Assembly (NCBI RefSeq): GCF_900103215.1
Contig: NZ_FNGV01000007.1
Coordinates: 1 to 64,000, forward strand
From: Kriegella aquimaris
Lineage (GTDB): Bacteria > Bacteroidota > Bacteroidia > Flavobacteriales > Flavobacteriaceae
Reading direction: 5' to 3'
DNA length: 64,000 nucleotides
Positions 8,401-17,859 of this stretch are shown piece after piece. The notes under the pieces are model-generated. The model was not told where the DNA came from, searched no databases, and worked only from the letters and a program-made list of their open reading frames with translations. A program made the translations under genes and the position numbers. The stretch's first letter is position 1. Each line of letters opens with the position of its first letter.

Positions 8401-8823
8401 TTATGACGCCTCTTTCTTTTCAGATAACAATGCCTCGATAATCGATTTCAATCGCACCGATCCCACTGGTTTTACTATATAATCGGAAATAGCACTTATT
8501 TTATGTGCTTTCGCAATATCTACCGGATCGAGTGAAGAAGAGACCATATATATGGTGATGTTCTTAACAACTTCGTCTTTAATTTTTAAGTATGCATCCA
8601 TAAACTGAAAACCGTCCATGACCGGCATATCAATATCTAGAAAAATAACATCGGGTAGTTCAGAATCTTTATCAAGGTTGGCAACGATGAAATCGAGGAC
8701 TTCCTCTCCATCTGAAAATGCCGTTATATCCATAGGCAACTGGGTAGATTCCAGTGTTTTGACCATAGTGAATCGATAGATTGAATCATCATCGACTATA
8801 CAAGCTTTTAAAAGTTTTTTCAT
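8401..8823 (-). CDS. Response regulator, receiver domain only
   Basis: 140-aa CheY-like receiver with the acidic pocket (DDD near residue 11), the phosphoacceptor Asp in IFLDIDMPVMDG, and the conserved Lys in VKPVGSVR. There is no output domain, so it acts by protein contact or as a phosphotransfer partner. It follows the PAS histidine kinase by 6 bp and is almost certainly its partner. Confidence 0.88.
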   Translation of the reverse strand: MKKLLKACIVDDDSIYRFTMVKTLESTQLPMDITAFSDGEEVLDFIVANLDKDSELPDVIFLDIDMPVMDGFQFMDAYLKIKDEVVKNITIYMVSSSLDPVDIAKAHKISAISDYIVKPVGSVRLKSIIEALLSEKKEAS

Positions 8824-8829
8824 AAAATG

Positions 8830-11496
8830 TTAATTAAAATTTATGGTAAAGGTTGTACCCACATTTACTTCACTGGCTGCTGAAATCGCGCCTCCCATTG
8901 CTTCAATTTGGGTCTTTGTCAAAAATAGTCCGACACCCTTTGCATCTGGGTGCCTATGAAAGACCTTATTCAATCCGAACAACTTATGACCATGCCTCTC
9001 TAAGTCGATACCAAGGCCATTATCGCTAAACTTTAGAACTACCTTACCGTCTTCAATGAAAGAGGAAATAAGTATTTCAGGTTTCCGTTCATCGGATTTA
9101 TACTTTATTGAATTTCCGACCAAATTAAGAAAAATACTTTCTAAATAAATCTTATTGTAGCGAATGTTGGAAATTTTGGAGAAGTCACTCGTTATTATGG
9201 CTCCTGACTTTAAGGTTTCACCGCTCAAAATTTCTTTCGTATTCTTAAGAACCTGATTTAGGTCAACATCTTCTAAATCTTCACTAGAATCGCTAATTTT
9301 AGTTTTTAATGCTTCGACCAAAGTGTTCAGTGTTAAAGTGAGGTGCTGAATGACCGTTTCAAACTTGTTGAACAAATCTTTACGTTCTGCTTCACCTTCC
9401 GTATAATTATAAATTTCTAACAACGAATTAAGATTGGCCACGGGTGCCCTCAAATTATGCGAAGTTATATGGGTGAAATCGGCGAGTTGTCTGTTCTGAT
9501 CCGATAATTTTTGCGCTACGACTTCTAAATTATCTTTTGCCTCAATGAGTTTATGCTCGGCCAATTTTTGTTTTGTAATATCGCGTATAGCCGCGGAAAC
9601 CAATAATCCTTCCTCTGTGTGAAGTGGGCTTAAACTTATTTGAATCGGTATCTCTTCTCCATTTTTTTTCAGACCGTACAATTCCTTGCCCTCACCCATT
9701 TCTCTAGTCTTTGGGGAATGGAAGAAACCATCGCGGTGTGCTGTATGTTTAGGGGTAAATCTCGTAGGAATTAAGATTTCAACCGATTGATCAAATAATT
9801 CTTCAGGTGTATAGCCGAATAATTTTTCGGATTGTTTATTGATAAGCTGTATTTTTCCTTTTTCATTTACGATTACCATCGCGTCTGGGGCAGACTCTAG
9901 AAGCCCCTTGAACTTCTTTTCAGCCATTTTTATTTCGGTCACATCTTGGCAAGTACCGATCATTTCTATGATTTCACCTTTCTCGTTGGCAATGACTTTT
10001 CCTAAAAGTTGAATCGTTTTTAATTTTCCGGTAGTAGTTACAATACGGTGCGTAATGCTGTCAAACCTTTTTTCGTTTGCGGCCTTGGCAAAATGTTGGG
10101 TAACTATTTCTTTGTCTTCTGGATGGACGAAACTAAAATAGGTGTCAAACTTCAGTTCAATTGTTTCTTGGTCAAGTTCAAAAGTCCTATAGAGATTTTG
10201 TGACCATTGTACCTTATCGATAAGGGTGTCCCATTGCCAATTTCCAATCAAACTAATCTGCTCGGCGAAATTTAGCAGCTCATTTTTTTTAAGCAGTTCA
10301 TTCTCTACCTTCTTAATTTCGGATATATCATTCGAAACCGCTATAAAACCTTGATTCTTATTTTTCCCATTTTTAATTGCTGTGATATTAGAGAGAACCG
10401 GGACTTTTGAACCATCTTTTCTGCGATAGGTCCATTCTCGGGTATCGTTTAAATCCTCTTCAGGAATATCCACATAATGATCAAAGGTAGATGGGTCTTT
10501 GCCATATATCTTCGCCATATCATTTTTAAACTTAATGATTTCTTCTCTGAAAAGATACATTCCGGGTCTTTTTTGACCAACCACTTCTGCGGTAGAATAG
10601 CCCAATAAAACCTCTGCACCGTGATTAAAACGATTAATGATACCATTTTTGTCGGTAGTTATAATGGCCAAGGCTTCTGAATTGAAAATAGCTTGCAATT
10701 CAGAATGTGCTTTATTTAAGGCTTTTTCTGACTGTGTTACCTTATTGATGTCTTGAATTATACCAAAAAGCCGGCTATATTGACCATCGACCAGCTCGGG
10801 CTGGCCCACGACGCGTACCCAAGTGGGGTTGCCCTTGGCAGTAATGATTTCCAACTCTAAATCAAAAGGCGTACCATGTATCAGTGCATCTTTGACAGTG
10901 TTTATAAATCGAGTACGACTTACCCTTTCCTCATAGAAATTTTCAGAAGCCTTCAAAGTTGGTTGGTAATCGTTTGGCACTTCGTGTATTTCACGAACTA
11001 TCTTACTCCAAAAGACTGTATTGGTAATGAGGTCCACTTCCCATGTTCCTATACGGGCAATCGTATTTGTTTTATCAAGTATTTTCTCGATTCGAGTTCT
11101 TTCCAACTCCTTTTCCTTTTGACGGGTAATGTCGCCGGTATGCATCAAAATGCCACCAATTTTGTTCTCCGTTATGAACCAAGGGCGAACATCCCAATAA
11201 ATCCATTGTATAGAACCATCCGCACGTTGAAACATTGTTTCTTCGCAAATATCAGTAGCGCCATTGAGACATCGTTTGTGCATAGCTTTCCAGTCATCGC
11301 CAATTTCTGGGAAGATATCGTAATGGGAACGACCTATAATTTCTTTTCCTTCAAGCCCATAATCCTTTATCCATGATTGAGATGCGGCGATATAACACAT
11401 GTTATTATCGACCATGGCCATTGCAGTAGATGCCTGTTCAATAAAAATTTTCTGATATTGCTCCTGTGAATCTGAATTGTTTTTGGCTATACTCAA
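8830..11496 (-). CDS. Multi-PAS sensor histidine kinase
   Basis: 888-aa soluble kinase without membrane segments. About five PAS/PAC units fill residues 10-660 (for example ITTDKNGIINRFNHGAE and IVNEKGKIQLINKQSEKLFG), then a short coiled coil, a phosphoacceptor segment FTHITSHNLRAPVANL with the phosphorylated His, and a HATPase_c domain with the N box NLVGNSIKY and G boxes SDNGLGIDL and GVGLFLTKTQIEAMGG. The repeated PAS units suggest sensing of redox, oxygen or small ligands in the cytoplasm. It is paired with the receiver-only protein downstream. A palindrome lies about 150 bp upstream of the start. Confidence 0.92.
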   Translation of the reverse strand: MSIAKNNSDSQEQYQKIFIEQASTAMAMVDNNMCYIAASQSWIKDYGLEGKEIIGRSHYDIFPEIGDDWKAMHKRCLNGATDICEETMFQRADGSIQWIYWDVRPWFITENKIGGILMHTGDITRQKEKELERTRIEKILDKTNTIARIGTWEVDLITNTVFWSKIVREIHEVPNDYQPTLKASENFYEERVSRTRFINTVKDALIHGTPFDLELEIITAKGNPTWVRVVGQPELVDGQYSRLFGIIQDINKVTQSEKALNKAHSELQAIFNSEALAIITTDKNGIINRFNHGAEVLLGYSTAEVVGQKRPGMYLFREEIIKFKNDMAKIYGKDPSTFDHYVDIPEEDLNDTREWTYRRKDGSKVPVLSNITAIKNGKNKNQGFIAVSNDISEIKKVENELLKKNELLNFAEQISLIGNWQWDTLIDKVQWSQNLYRTFELDQETIELKFDTYFSFVHPEDKEIVTQHFAKAANEKRFDSITHRIVTTTGKLKTIQLLGKVIANEKGEIIEMIGTCQDVTEIKMAEKKFKGLLESAPDAMVIVNEKGKIQLINKQSEKLFGYTPEELFDQSVEILIPTRFTPKHTAHRDGFFHSPKTREMGEGKELYGLKKNGEEIPIQISLSPLHTEEGLLVSAAIRDITKQKLAEHKLIEAKDNLEVVAQKLSDQNRQLADFTHITSHNLRAPVANLNSLLEIYNYTEGEAERKDLFNKFETVIQHLTLTLNTLVEALKTKISDSSEDLEDVDLNQVLKNTKEILSGETLKSGAIITSDFSKISNIRYNKIYLESIFLNLVGNSIKYKSDERKPEILISSFIEDGKVVLKFSDNGLGIDLERHGHKLFGLNKVFHRHPDAKGVGLFLTKTQIEAMGGAISAASEVNVGTTFTINFN

Positions 11497-11843
11497 TTAT
11501 TTAAATTTTGTAAGAATACTTTCTTAAGATAGTGATTATTTACCGATGAATGGTTAAACTTTGTCTTAGGATTTACGTAATTGAAGTAGAAAAGGACTAC
11601 GAAGGATTGCATTTTTGCAAAATCAACTGTAGTATTCAATTATGAATTGATAGAGTTATCAATAAATATTTACTGCAATTTTGAAAATAAGCACTAGGTA
11701 AGGTCTCCCAACCGGGCTTCGGTCTTTGATTTACTGTGAACCGAAAAAAGAAAAACTGTAAGGTCAAGAACTGATTCTTGAAAAATATGTCGAATATAGC
11801 CGTCGGCACATACTAGGCTGTGAACCGTTCTATTTTTCTTTTG
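11497..11843. other. 347-bp intergenic region with inverted repeats
   Basis: No open reading frame is convincing. Two structures are visible: an 18-bp inverted repeat ATTGATA-GAGT-TATCAAT (11646-11663) and a perfect 7-bp stem TCAAGAA-CTGA-TTCTTGA (11764-11781). The first has the minus-strand TGATTTTG (plus 11618-11625) ending 36.5 bp from its centre, towards the histidine kinase. The second has no T-tract on its 3' side in either direction. Confidence 0.4.
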
Positions 11844-12644
11844 TTACGTTAATTGCGCATTGAAAAAAAGAAAACTGTCTTTCACATGTTCTGTCCAATA
11901 GGGCCATTCGTGACCGCCTTCAAATTCTTGATACGTATGATTTACATTCAAATCGAGTAATTCTTGATGTAGAATGCGATTGGCCTCCAGTAAGTCATCG
12001 GAAGTTCCACAGTCAAAACGAAGGGTTGGTATGTTGTTCTGATGTTTCTTAATGGCTTCGATAACAGCTGTTTCGGAGCCATTGATGGCATAAGAGCTAA
12101 GCGGTTCTTCCACAAAATCACCCATATCTTCAAATTTTGTGATGGCACTGTGGGCTGAAATGGCCTTGAATTTATTCGCATTTTGCACTCCTAAAAGCAA
12201 TGCGCCGTAACCACCCATAGAGAGACCACCAATACAAAGCTCCGAAGTATTACTTGCTTGGGGAATATTTTCGATAATGGCTTTGGGCACGTCGGATACG
12301 ATCCATGCTGCAAAGTCCTTTTCTTGATGTGTCAGATATCCTGAACCGTCGCCCCAGAGTCCATCCGAGGGCATGGCAATGATAGCAGGTCGAATGGTCC
12401 CAGCATCCATAAGTTTTTTTGCCGTTCGGTGTGCGCCTCCTTTCATGGCCCATACCCAAGCACTTCCATATACACCGTGTAAAAGAATATAAATAGGTAG
12501 ATTGGTAATATTTTGGTCTACCTCGGGTACATAGAGACAAATATCGCCCCTGCCTTTCAAATTGTTTGTTTTTACCGTCAGAAACCGCAATCCCTCATTT
12601 TCATAACGGGCATCCGAAAGTTCTATAGTTCTAAAACTACTCAT
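11844..12644 (-). CDS. Alpha/beta-hydrolase esterase (esterase D / S-formylglutathione hydrolase-like)
   Basis: 266-aa putative-esterase-family hydrolase. The oxyanion segment is ILLHGVYG, the nucleophile elbow GGLSMGGYGA carries the Ser, and a late GGHEW supplies the likely catalytic His. There is no signal peptide. It is the last gene of the P450 cassette, 106 bp after the alcohol dehydrogenase. Relatives include S-formylglutathione hydrolase, so a role in disposal of the formaldehyde produced by P450 O-demethylation is a reasonable inference, but simple carboxylesterases have the same fold. Confidence 0.75.
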   Translation of the reverse strand: MSSFRTIELSDARYENEGLRFLTVKTNNLKGRGDICLYVPEVDQNITNLPIYILLHGVYGSAWVWAMKGGAHRTAKKLMDAGTIRPAIIAMPSDGLWGDGSGYLTHQEKDFAAWIVSDVPKAIIENIPQASNTSELCIGGLSMGGYGALLLGVQNANKFKAISAHSAITKFEDMGDFVEEPLSSYAINGSETAVIEAIKKHQNNIPTLRFDCGTSDDLLEANRILHQELLDLNVNHTYQEFEGGHEWPYWTEHVKDSFLFFNAQLT

Positions 12645-12750
12645 TTGGTTTTGCTATTTAGAATCAATCGGGTAAAAGAAATTGGTGTGATACAAATTGA
12701 TTCTTTTTTAAATTTCACGTAAGTATTCGAGACTTTAATTCGTAGTGAAT

Positions 12751-13869
12751 CTATTCAAAAACCACTACGCCTTTGGCATTTTTTCCAGATAACATATCAT
12801 CGAATGCCAGCTGTAAATCTTCAAGTTTGTACTCTCGGGTAATCATTTCGTCTAATTTAAGGGCTCCCTTTTTATAAAGTTGCATCAATTTTGGAAAATC
12901 GATTTGTGGGCGACATTTTCCATATAGGGGGTTAATGTAAATTTTGTCCCATTCGAACAACCGCATGTCAATGGTGATTTCCTCCTCGATACCACTAACC
13001 TGTATAGCCGTACCCGCATTTCGTATCATTGCCAAAGGTGCTGCGCCTAACGCCGGAATGGCCGTGCATTCAAAGGCATAATCGGCTCCTCTGCCCTTAA
13101 ACATTTGTTTTACTTTTTTTGCCACTTCGCTCAGGCCTTTATCCGCTTTATCGGCTAAAATTACAGTTGTCGCACCAAATTGTTTGGCAAGTTCCAGTTT
13201 TTTTGGATTGATGTCAACAGCAATAATGCTGGCTGCACCAGAAATTTCACAGGCATTAATAACATTTAGTCCCACACCACCGCAACCTAAGACCACCACT
13301 GAACTTCCTGCCGCGATTTTAGCGGAATTTACTACGGAACCGTAACCCGTCATCACACCACAGCTAATGATGCTGGCCGCTGAAAAATTAAGATTTTGTT
13401 CGTGTACTTTGACCAATGCAGCTTCTTTGACCAGCGCATATTCGCTTAGCGTACCCAGATTAAAGGAGCGTTTGATGGGTTTTCCGTTCCATTGGGTACT
13501 TTGTAAACGAGCGTGGCCAGGGGTATGGCCATTACCTCCTGCGACGACTGGTGAATTATTTTCGCAGATATGTTGGTTGCCTTCTTGACATTGAAAGCAT
13601 TTCAAACAGGGGGTCGCCCAATTTAAGATTACTTGATCTCCTTCTTTAAAGTCATCGATTGCCGAGCCCACTTTTTCAACAATGCCCGCGCCTTCATGGC
13701 CCATCACAATGGGTTTGCCCCAAGAAAGTGAATCATAATCGGTATGGCAAAGACCAGCGGCTTTAATCTTTACCAAAACTTCATCTTTCTGCGGGTCGGA
13801 GAGGGTTACGTTTGCAATGGTAAAGGTACCATCACCTTTGGCAACCGCACTCTTTGATTGAATTGACAT
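12751..13869 (-). CDS. Zinc-dependent alcohol dehydrogenase (class III-like)
   Basis: 372-aa medium-chain dehydrogenase. Catalytic zinc ligands are Cys41 and the GHE motif His58-Glu59 with a later Cys; the structural zinc ligands Cys88, Cys91, Cys94 and Cys102 are all present. The Rossmann motif is VVVLGCGGVGLNV with the NAD-selecting Asp in IIAVDI. It lies in the P450-ferredoxin-reductase operon, 45 bp after the reductase. Zinc ADHs at exactly this position are reported as conserved in porphyran-degrading Flavobacteriia beside the 6-O-methylgalactose demethylase genes; their physiological substrate is unsettled, formaldehyde or its adduct being one idea. Confidence 0.88.
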   Translation of the reverse strand: MSIQSKSAVAKGDGTFTIANVTLSDPQKDEVLVKIKAAGLCHTDYDSLSWGKPIVMGHEGAGIVEKVGSAIDDFKEGDQVILNWATPCLKCFQCQEGNQHICENNSPVVAGGNGHTPGHARLQSTQWNGKPIKRSFNLGTLSEYALVKEAALVKVHEQNLNFSAASIISCGVMTGYGSVVNSAKIAAGSSVVVLGCGGVGLNVINACEISGAASIIAVDINPKKLELAKQFGATTVILADKADKGLSEVAKKVKQMFKGRGADYAFECTAIPALGAAPLAMIRNAGTAIQVSGIEEEITIDMRLFEWDKIYINPLYGKCRPQIDFPKLMQLYKKGALKLDEMITREYKLEDLQLAFDDMLSGKNAKGVVVFE

Positions 13870-13914
13870 ATATTATTTATTTATAAAGGTTGCCCTTATT
13901 TTTTGTAAAATAGT

Positions 13915-15171
13915 TTATTCGGATAATAAATTTGCCGGCTTGAATTCCACTGAAAGGTCTACCAGTTTCGATTGATCTACTTTTTGTCGGCCTTTGATGA
14001 ATTTAGTGCCATAAACATATGCCTTTGCATTGTTAATAGCATCCACGGCCAAAAGAATAGCGTCTTTAAAATACCAAACCGAAAAACTTTTATCGTTTTC
14101 TGAATCTCTTCGCACCAAAACTTGATTATAACCTTGGGAAAGGCCCACCATTTGTAACTTAACATCGTACTGATCTGACCAGAACCAAGGTATTGCATCG
14201 TAAACTGGTTTTTTATTGCAGAGGGCCGCCGCTGCAACCTTAGCCTGATCTACTGCATTTTGTACCGATTCAAGGCGGATAAAACGATTATAGTGTAGAT
14301 TGTGATGAAAAGTACAATCGCCGATGGCATAAATGTGTTCATCACTTGTTCTGGCGGAAGCATCTACTTTTATGCCGTTTTGTATGGTTAATCCGGCTTT
14401 TTCGGCTATTTCTTTGTTGACATGAATACCTACGCCCACGATGATCATGTCGGCCCTATAAAGGGTGTCGTCGGCACAGATTACTTCATTGTATTCGTTG
14501 TGGGATTCAATAGAAATTACATTTTTAGAGGTAAGTACATCGACTTGGTGTTGCGCGTGAAGCTGTTGAAAGAAAACGGACATTTCTGGGGCCGTAACTC
14601 TAGATAAAATACGTTCTTCACGCTCTAATACGGTCACATCAGCACCTAATTTTCGTAAAGAAGCTGCAGTTTCAAGACCGATATACCCTCCGCCGATGAC
14701 GACCACTTTTTTAATGGCCCCGCTTTTCATGCAGTCCCGTATGCTTGAAACATCTGAAGCGGTGCGTAATGGAAATAGATTTTTAGCTGTAGCTACCCCA
14801 AGTATTGCCGGAATAATTGGTCGTGCACCGGTAGCAATTACTAATTTGTCATAGGCTTGTAGACTACCGTCGCCCAAGACGATATTTTTTTTCTCACGAT
14901 CAATGTCAGCTACTGTTATACCGAGCCTCAGTGAAATATTATCGCGTTGGTAGCTTTCGGCCGATTTCAAAAGATTTTTTTCTATACCGTCATCGCTGGT
15001 CAAATAAGTTTTCGATAGGGGAGGGCGATGGTATGGAAGTTCGAGATCGGAGTCAAATAAGATAATCTCGCCTTGCCAGCCTTCCCTTCGTAATGCAAAG
15101 GCAAAGTTTACGCCCGCGTGACTCGCACCGATTACGACACAGATTTTTGGGTTCGTTAGATTATCCGACAT
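13915..15171 (-). CDS. Ferredoxin reductase (FAD, NAD(P)H)
   Basis: 418 aa, putidaredoxin-reductase type. The N-terminal FAD motif is VVIGASHAGVNFAFALR, the NAD(P)H motif VVVIGGGYIGLETAASLRKLGADVTVLE, and the second FAD motif IYAIGDCTFH; the C-terminal reductase domain begins near residue 325. It passes electrons from NAD(P)H to the [2Fe-2S] ferredoxin encoded 12 bp upstream, which feeds the P450. Cytoplasmic. Confidence 0.93.
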   Translation of the reverse strand: MSDNLTNPKICVVIGASHAGVNFAFALRREGWQGEIILFDSDLELPYHRPPLSKTYLTSDDGIEKNLLKSAESYQRDNISLRLGITVADIDREKKNIVLGDGSLQAYDKLVIATGARPIIPAILGVATAKNLFPLRTASDVSSIRDCMKSGAIKKVVVIGGGYIGLETAASLRKLGADVTVLEREERILSRVTAPEMSVFFQQLHAQHQVDVLTSKNVISIESHNEYNEVICADDTLYRADMIIVGVGIHVNKEIAEKAGLTIQNGIKVDASARTSDEHIYAIGDCTFHHNLHYNRFIRLESVQNAVDQAKVAAAALCNKKPVYDAIPWFWSDQYDVKLQMVGLSQGYNQVLVRRDSENDKSFSVWYFKDAILLAVDAINNAKAYVYGTKFIKGRQKVDQSKLVDLSVEFKPANLLSE

Positions 15172-15183
15172 CTATTTATTAGG

Positions 15184-15492
15184 TTATTTGGCAACCGTTA
15201 ATACTACTCCATCAAGAGCATCACTAATTTCCAATTGGCAACATAAACGGCTGTATTCATCTGCGTTATCGTCCAGCTCCAACATATCGCTCTCAATTTC
15301 ACTGGCTACGCCCGTCTTATCCATATCATCGGGTGCTACATGAACGTGACAGGTAGCGCAAGAACAAACACCTCCACAATCTCCGTCTATGCCTCTGACT
15401 CCGTTTTCAACGGCAAGTGCCATGACCGAGCCTTCGGTACCTTCTAAAGTTATTGTTTCGTTTGCGCTGGTAATAAATGTGATTTTCGCCAT
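15184..15492 (-). CDS. [2Fe-2S] ferredoxin, putidaredoxin type
   Basis: 102-aa ferredoxin. Cluster ligands Cys39, Cys45, Cys48 and Cys85 follow the C-x5-C-x2-C-x36-C pattern; Cys43 and Cys84 are additional. It is the electron carrier between the reductase downstream and the P450 whose stop codon is only 3 bp upstream. Tight spacing with both genes shows a dedicated class I three-component P450 system. Confidence 0.95.
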   Translation of the reverse strand: MAKITFITSANETITLEGTEGSVMALAVENGVRGIDGDCGGVCSCATCHVHVAPDDMDKTGVASEIESDMLELDDNADEYSRLCCQLEISDALDGVVLTVAK

Positions 15493-15495
15493 GGA

Positions 15496-16659
15496 TTATT
15501 TGTTTAATGGATTAAATTTTACGTTGATGTGGTTATAGCCAACTTTTCGTTGAAACTCGTTGAGGTCTTCTATATTTTCCTGATAATCTTGAATCTCGAA
15601 AGAGGCTACTTTTCCCGCTAAGGTGTTCAACAGAATTTTCATTAACTGCCGGGCATGCGATGCACCCAAACAATTATGATGACTAAAACCAAAACCTACA
15701 TGCGGATTTATTTTACGATCTAGAACAATTTCATTAGGGTTTTCGAAAACGGAGGCATCCCTATTGGCAGAAGCCCAGCATAAAGAAATACGACTATCGA
15801 CCTTTACCGCATGTTCGCAAACATGGGTGTCTTCGGTTACAACACGACCCATATGTGTCAAAGGGGAAAAATAACGGATCATCTCTTCTACGGTCTTACC
15901 TGTAATTTCAGGTTCATTGCGCAAACGTTCAAGTGATTCAGGATGTTCGGCCAAATAGGCGATTGCGTTTGTGACCGCATTGATTACGGTATCACGACCG
16001 CCGGCAAAGGTCAGAACCATTACACCCTTGACTTCTTCTTTAGTGAGTTTTCTTCCTTCGAATTCAGAGGATAATAACACCGAATACATGTCTTCCCCAG
16101 GGTTTTTAATGGCACGATCGATCTGGGCATCTATATAATCATAAAGAATGTTGGCTTTGTCGCCATCCAATGCTTCCCCTTCACTTCTGAAAACATGCGT
16201 ACCCCATGAAATCCAAGTTTTAGATTCGTGAAAAGGTGTATTTAATAAAAGTGTTAACGCCCTTGATTGCAGAGGAAGAGCGAAATCGTTGACAACTTCT
16301 ACAACACCTTTTTCCAATGTTTCATCGATAATGGCGGAAATTTGCGAAGCTAATTTTTTTTGATAATCGGGTTGCAACGGACGCTTGAACCACGGTTCGA
16401 CAATGGCGCGATAGGCACCATGAACCGGGGGGTCTACCTCAAAAGGAATTTGACGGGTGTCGCGAATATTGACTTCCGATGGAACAACAATACGGCCAGG
16501 TATGGCCGCCGAGGTAAATGTTTTCCAGTTATGGGCACTTTTGCGGACATCTTTATGTCGTAAAAGCATGGTTACCGGATCATTTTGATCGTTCATCTCG
16601 CCATAGCCTTTAGCTGATCGGGCTTTTTCAAACGGATCCGGAAGTTCACTTTTTTTCAT
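15496..16659 (-). CDS. Cytochrome P450, probable 6-O-methyl-D-galactose demethylase
   Basis: 387-aa bacterial P450 without membrane anchor. The I-helix motif is FAGGRDTV (219-224, with the Asp-Thr oxygen-activating pair), the K-helix ExxR is EEMIRYFSP, and the heme-thiolate loop FGFSHHNCLG holds Cys330. It heads the operon with its ferredoxin, reductase, zinc ADH and esterase, divergent from an AraC regulator. The same gene set in Zobellia and Formosa oxidatively demethylates 6-O-methyl-D-galactose from porphyran to galactose and formaldehyde. P450 identity is certain; the substrate is inferred from context, and no porphyranase is in this window. Confidence 0.92.
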   Translation of the reverse strand: MKKSELPDPFEKARSAKGYGEMNDQNDPVTMLLRHKDVRKSAHNWKTFTSAAIPGRIVVPSEVNIRDTRQIPFEVDPPVHGAYRAIVEPWFKRPLQPDYQKKLASQISAIIDETLEKGVVEVVNDFALPLQSRALTLLLNTPFHESKTWISWGTHVFRSEGEALDGDKANILYDYIDAQIDRAIKNPGEDMYSVLLSSEFEGRKLTKEEVKGVMVLTFAGGRDTVINAVTNAIAYLAEHPESLERLRNEPEITGKTVEEMIRYFSPLTHMGRVVTEDTHVCEHAVKVDSRISLCWASANRDASVFENPNEIVLDRKINPHVGFGFSHHNCLGASHARQLMKILLNTLAGKVASFEIQDYQENIEDLNEFQRKVGYNHINVKFNPLNK

Positions 16660-16780
16660 GGTTGTTGTCTTAATGTGTTGATTCGATGTGGTTTACAAAA
16701 ATGGGTATAAAATTGTATTTAGAAGTAGCCTTTTTTGACCAATAAATAAACTATTCTGTCGTTTTTAGATACATTTTTAC

Positions 16781-16797
16781 TATTTTAGGATAAAATA
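16781..16797. promoter_or_regulatory. Palindrome between the P450 operon and the AraC gene
   Basis: TATTTTA-GGA-TAAAATA is a perfect inverted repeat with 3-nt centre, 73 bp upstream of the AraC-type start and 122 bp upstream of the P450 start. It could be an operator in the shared divergent control region, but it is AT-rich and may be fortuitous. Confidence 0.3.
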
Positions 16798-16869
16798 AAT
16801 TATTAAAAGGAGCAAGTCTATCTTTTGAATGTTAGATAAGGTATCCTATTATTTTTATTCGAACGAGCC

Positions 16870-17712
16870 ATGGACCCGATTTTAGAACCCATTCATTTAG
16901 GAGCGCAGAAGACCATCACGGCTTTCTATCATGACAAAAAGAACTTTGAAACGCCATGGCATTTTCACCCACAACATGAACTGACTTATATTGAAGAAAG
17001 CGTCGGTACGAAATTCATCGGTAACTATGTTGGCTCATATGAACCGGGAGAGTTAGTGCTATTACGCTCGAATCTCCCGCATTGTTGGAAAAATAATACG
17101 CAGCAAAGCGGACAATCAAAGTCGATGGTGGTGCAATGGAATATGGAGGTATTTCCAAAAGTTCCCGAATTGTCCGATGTTTTTAATATGCTTAGAACGG
17201 CATCTAAAGGACTTATTTTTGATAAAACTGAAACAGCACATGTAGTACCATTATTAAAGTCCTTTTCACAGCTGCAGGGGCACGATTTATATATTCAGTT
17301 ACTAACTGCCCTTGTCGAACTTTCAAAATGCTCATATAAAACGCTATCTGAAGTAAGCTTTATAAACGATATTCCTTCCGAATATGGTAATCGCATGGCT
17401 AGAATACATGATTTTGTAGCAGAAAATTTTAAACGGAAAGTTTATTTAAAAGAGGTCGCCGAACTGGTCAACATGACAGAACAATCGTTTTCCCGATTTT
17501 TTACCAAAATGATGGGCCGCCCATTTTTTACTTTTTTAAATGAATATCGTATCAATATAGCAGTAAGAATGTTATTGGATACTGATGCTTCGGTATCGCA
17601 AATAGCCTTTGATTGCGGTTATGAATCCCTGCCATTCTTCTACAAAAAATTTAACGGGTTACACGAACAGTCCCCCATGAAATATCGAAAGCGGCATGCC
17701 GCGAAAGGGTAA
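16870..17712 (+). CDS. AraC-family regulator with N-terminal cupin
   Basis: 280 aa. Residues about 20-90 form a small cupin sensor (WHFHPQHELTYIEE; LRSNLPHCWKN) and the last ~100 residues the double HTH of AraC/XylS (VYLKEVAELVNMTEQSFSRFFTK and VSQIAFDCGYESLPFFYKKF). Most such proteins are activators that bind a sugar in the cupin. Its gene is divergent from the P450 operon with a 210-bp shared control region, so it probably governs that operon. Confidence 0.9.
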   Translation: MDPILEPIHLGAQKTITAFYHDKKNFETPWHFHPQHELTYIEESVGTKFIGNYVGSYEPGELVLLRSNLPHCWKNNTQQSGQSKSMVVQWNMEVFPKVPELSDVFNMLRTASKGLIFDKTETAHVVPLLKSFSQLQGHDLYIQLLTALVELSKCSYKTLSEVSFINDIPSEYGNRMARIHDFVAENFKRKVYLKEVAELVNMTEQSFSRFFTKMMGRPFFTFLNEYRINIAVRMLLDTDASVSQIAFDCGYESLPFFYKKFNGLHEQSPMKYRKRHAAKG

Positions 17713-17859
17713 AAGTGAATACGCACGATTCAAAAAATGAAATGATCGTTTATTTGAATATATTGCCTCACCATAAGACCAATTACGATATTGGACCGGA
17801 AATGGGCGCACTAGCGAAATTATAAGCACAAATTATAGAACCTTTTAGACTGAAGAATT

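Noticed and set aside
11764-11781. Hairpin TCAAGAA/TTCTTGA as a terminator
   Set aside because: No T-tract follows the stem on either strand; only the minus strand has T's, and they precede it.
17715-17825. 36-codon GTG frame between the AraC and VOC genes
   Set aside because: Short, no family resemblance, no coupling to neighbours; probably chance.
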